The position numbers and the translations under genes were made by a program. Below are positions 62,161 to 64,000 of a DNA stretch of 64,000 nt, one piece after another (the stretch's first letter is position 1; the number at the start of each line of letters is the position of its first letter). The stretch is from AC-37 sp036389295 (lineage in GTDB: Bacteria; Actinomycetota; Thermoleophilia; Solirubrobacterales; Thermoleophilaceae). The notes beneath the pieces were generated by a model. That model did no database searches and was not told where the DNA came from. It saw nothing but the letters and a program-made list of their open reading frames with translations. The DNA is taken from NCBI GenBank assembly GCA_036389295.1, contig DASVQB010000044.1, forward strand, positions 1-64,000, in the 5' to 3' direction.

Positions 62161-62909
62161 CCGCCCGCGGCGGCCTCCACCAGCGCGTCGAACAGCGCCG
62201 CCTGCTCGGGCCGATCCGTCATCGCCTCGGCGTGCCACTGCACCCCGACGACGAACGAGCCGTCGACCGCCTCGAGCCCCTCGATCACCCCGTCGGGCGC
62301 GTGCGCGACCGCCCGCAGGCCGTCACCGACCTCCAGCGGCGCCTGGTGGTGGTACGAGTTGACGACGGCTCGCCCGCGCCCGAGCAGCGCGGCGAGCCGG
62401 CTGCCCGGCTCGACCGCGACCTCGTGCATCGGGATCGGGTCGTCGAGCGACGGGCGGCGGTGGACCACGTCGTCGCCGGGGTGGTCGGGCAGGTGCTGGT
62501 CGAGCGTGCCGCCGTGGGCCACGTTCAGGACCTGCATGCCGCGGCAGATCGCGAGCAGCGGCAGCCCGCGCCGCTCGGCCTCGCGGATCATGGCGATCTC
62601 GAAGCGGTCGATCTCAGGGAAGGTCGGACCGAGCTCGCGATGCGGCTCGTGGCCGTACAGGGACGGGTCCACGTCCGGCCCGCCCGGCACCAGCAGCCCG
62701 TCGAGCCGCCCCACCGCGTCCGCCACCGCCCCGGCGGGCAGCGGCGCCATCGTCGCCGGCACCCCGCCGGCCCGCTCGACCGCGCGCATGTAGTGGAGGC
62801 CCAGCACGACCTCCTCGCGCCCGGCCTCGGCGTGGGGGAGCAGCTCGTCGCGGACCGGCGTCCGCATCTCGGAGGTGGTCAGGCCGATGAGCGGGCGCCC
62901 GGTTGACAC
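62157..62909 (-). CDS. Gamma-glutamyl-gamma-aminobutyrate hydrolase family (class I glutamine amidotransferase-like)
   Basis: A 250-residue peptidase C26-type enzyme. The nucleophile cysteine is in AICRGMQVLNVAHGG, and a catalytic histidine and glutamate in GVQWHAEAM near the C-terminus complete the triad. LLVPGGPDVDPSLYG is typical. It should remove a gamma-glutamyl group from a small amine (as PuuD does in putrescine breakdown), but no neighbouring polyamine genes support that substrate. GTG 62909 is the start; it diverges from the sulfurtransferase gene. Confidence 0.92.
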   Translation of the reverse strand: MSTGRPLIGLTTSEMRTPVRDELLPHAEAGREEVVLGLHYMRAVERAGGVPATMAPLPAGAVADAVGRLDGLLVPGGPDVDPSLYGHEPHRELGPTFPEIDRFEIAMIREAERRGLPLLAICRGMQVLNVAHGGTLDQHLPDHPGDDVVHRRPSLDDPIPMHEVAVEPGSRLAALLGRGRAVVNSYHHQAPLEVGDGLRAVAHAPDGVIEGLEAVDGSFVVGVQWHAEAMTDRPEQAALFDALVEAAAGG

Positions 62910-62961
62910 GGGCTGACATCATCCAGCACGGACCCGTTTTCGACTTCGACGGAGGTAACGA

Positions 62962-63810
62962 GTGGCCGGCTACGCGAAGGACGTCCTGGTCGAGACCGAC
63001 TGGGTGCAGCAGCACCTGACCGACGACTCGATCCGCATCGTCGAGGTCGACGAGAACCCCGCCCTCTACCAGGAGGCGCACATCCCGGGCGCGATCGGGT
63101 TCGACTGGAAGCAGGACCTCCAGGACCAGGTGAAGCGCGACTTCCTCTCGCCGGAGGAGTTCGGGAAGCTCTTCGGCTCGCGCGGGATCTCGAACGACCA
63201 CACGATCGTCCTCTACGGCGACCGCAACAACTGGTTCGCCGCCTACACGTACTGGTACCTGCGCTACTACGGCCACGACAAGGTCAAGCTGATGAACGGC
63301 CCGCGCGACAAGTGGATCGCCGAGGACCGGCCGACCAGCTCGGACGTGCCGGAGTACGAGCCGGCGTCGTTCGAGGCGACCCCGGGCGACGAGTCGATCC
63401 GCTCGCGCCGCGACGAGGTGCTCCAGGCGCTTGGCTCGAAGACGCGGCTCGTGGACGTCCGCTCGCCGGCCGAGTACTCGGGCGAGCTGATCGCCATGGC
63501 CGGCTACGAGCAGGAGGGCGCGCAGCGCGCCGGGCACATCCCGGGCGCGGCGTCGATCCCGTGGGCGCAGGCGGTCAAGGAGGACGGCACGTTCAAGGAC
63601 GCCGACGAGCTGAGCGAGCTGTACGGCGGCAAGGGCGTGACCGACGGCAACCCGATCATCGCGTACTGCCGGATCGGCGAGCGCTCGGCGCACACGTGGT
63701 TCGTGCTCCACGAGCTGCTCGGCCACGACGACGTGAAGAACTACGACGGCTCGTGGACCGAGTGGGGGAACATGGTCAACGTGCCGATCGAGAAGGGGGC
63801 CGACTCCTAG
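62962..63810 (+). CDS. sseA: Thiosulfate/3-mercaptopyruvate sulfurtransferase (two rhodanese domains)
   Basis: A 282-residue protein with two rhodanese domains. The N-terminal domain (about 6-130) lacks the active cysteine and has the segment VLYGDRNNWFAAYTYW; the C-terminal domain carries the persulfide cysteine in IAYCRIGERSAHTWF (about residue 236). The loop CRIGERS is of the thiosulfate-type sulfurtransferase pattern common in actinobacteria. GTG 62962 has GGAGG at 62951-62955. It likely supplies sulfur in thiol or cyanide detoxification. Confidence 0.94.
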   Translation: MAGYAKDVLVETDWVQQHLTDDSIRIVEVDENPALYQEAHIPGAIGFDWKQDLQDQVKRDFLSPEEFGKLFGSRGISNDHTIVLYGDRNNWFAAYTYWYLRYYGHDKVKLMNGPRDKWIAEDRPTSSDVPEYEPASFEATPGDESIRSRRDEVLQALGSKTRLVDVRSPAEYSGELIAMAGYEQEGAQRAGHIPGAASIPWAQAVKEDGTFKDADELSELYGGKGVTDGNPIIAYCRIGERSAHTWFVLHELLGHDDVKNYDGSWTEWGNMVNVPIEKGADS

Positions 63811-63840
63811 TCGGGACCCGGCCCCCCGCCGGACCGGCCG

Positions 63841-63870
63841 CCGCCGCGGGCCGCCGGTGCGCCGCGGCGG
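63841..63870. terminator. GC-rich 9-bp inverted repeat between convergent genes
   Basis: Arms CCGCCGCGG (63841-63849) and CCGCGGCGG (63862-63870) form a perfect stem with a 12-base loop between the sulfurtransferase gene and the partial minus-strand gene. No T-run follows; bidirectional termination is plausible. Confidence 0.4.
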
Positions 63871-63879
63871 CTCGCCGCG

Positions 63880-64000
63880 CTACCCGCTGAGCGGGGTCAC
63901 GGTCGACCAGACGAGCGCCTGCGCGGCGTCCTGGATCTCGCCCGCGGTGCACTGGTCGCCGAGCTCGCGGCTCGGCGGCAGCAGCAGCGTGCCGAGCGCG
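63880..64000 (-). CDS. C-terminal fragment of an unidentified protein, cut by the window edge
   Basis: The last 40 codons or so of a minus-strand gene, ending with TAG at 63880-63882. The readable residues include LLLPPSRELGDQCTAGEIQ and end VWSTVTPLSG. The open frame to the edge and its position before a GC-rich hairpin suggest a real gene. No family is recognisable from this fragment. Confidence 0.5.
   Translation of the reverse strand, partial: ALGTLLLPPSRELGDQCTAGEIQDAAQALVWSTVTPLSG

Overview
The window is about 72% GC, almost entirely coding, with short intergenic gaps, many ATGA/GTGA/TGATG gene overlaps and frequent GTG or TTG starts. The gene set includes OpcA, a transaldolase-glucose-6-phosphate isomerase fusion, caa3-type and aa3-type oxidases, an AcnA with an acidic linker, and an R2-like ligand-binding oxidase. 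It fits a high-GC actinobacterium, most likely class Thermoleophilia (Gaiellales/Solirubrobacterales-like). That placement is inferred from gene content and was not tested. The organism looks like an aerobic, chemo-organotrophic, non-mobile chromosomal context: I saw no rRNA, tRNA, CRISPR, transposase, integrase or phage gene. No stretch longer than about 300 bases lacks a gene.

Layout. 1-5.4 kb: a caa3-type cytochrome oxidase (ctaC with fused cytochrome c, A2-type ctaD), a truncated UspA-like gene, an AraC-type regulator, a CBS-pair protein and three small membrane proteins, one of which resembles oxidase subunit IV. 5.5-17.7 kb: one plus-strand sugar-phosphate cluster in the order ROK sugar kinase, tkt, tal-pgi, gnd, zwf, opcA, pgl, GH15 glycosidase. 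Together these encode phosphorylation of glucose, the oxidative branch and most of the non-oxidative branch of the pentose phosphate pathway. 17.7-22.2 kb: a second, A1-type oxidase (ctaC, ctaD) with heme A and heme O synthases, in one minus-strand operon.

22.3-28.8 kb: a PaaG-like crotonase diverges from a tightly packed operon encoding a metallo-beta-lactamase-fold protein, a tandem SCP2 + R2lox di-iron protein, a PAP2-family membrane protein, an LPG-synthase/flippase-like membrane protein and TrxB. This operon is the most unusual system in the window. 29-34.5 kb: an LPFTG-bearing Gly-rich secreted protein, an ALO-type flavin oxidase, a glyoxalase-fold protein, a PLP-dependent aldolase/racemase-like enzyme and a PHP phosphoesterase. 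34.5-40.6 kb: an MBL-fold protein, AcnA, a hotdog thioesterase and a second, divergent aconitase lacking one cluster cysteine.

40.5-50 kb: a TetR regulator with a clear operator, crotonases, aldehyde and alcohol dehydrogenases, a thiamine-binding MTH1187 protein, and a beta-oxidation set (acyl-CoA dehydrogenase, enoyl-CoA hydratase, two-domain 3-hydroxyacyl-CoA dehydrogenase). 50-53.2 kb: a molybdate uptake operon with its HTH-TOBE regulator; modC carries a palindrome-bearing in-frame insertion and modA has no ordinary start codon. 53.4-64 kb: secreted proteins and a lipoprotein, an SDR with a TetR gene and operator, a thiolase, an alpha/beta hydrolase, a gamma-glutamyl hydrolase-like enzyme, a rhodanese-type sulfurtransferase and an unidentified gene running off the right edge.

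Functionally, sugar oxidation (NADPH and pentoses), fatty acyl-CoA oxidation and the citric acid cycle feed electrons to two distinct terminal oxidases whose heme A supply is encoded beside one of them. Several regulator genes lie next to palindromes that are good candidate operators.
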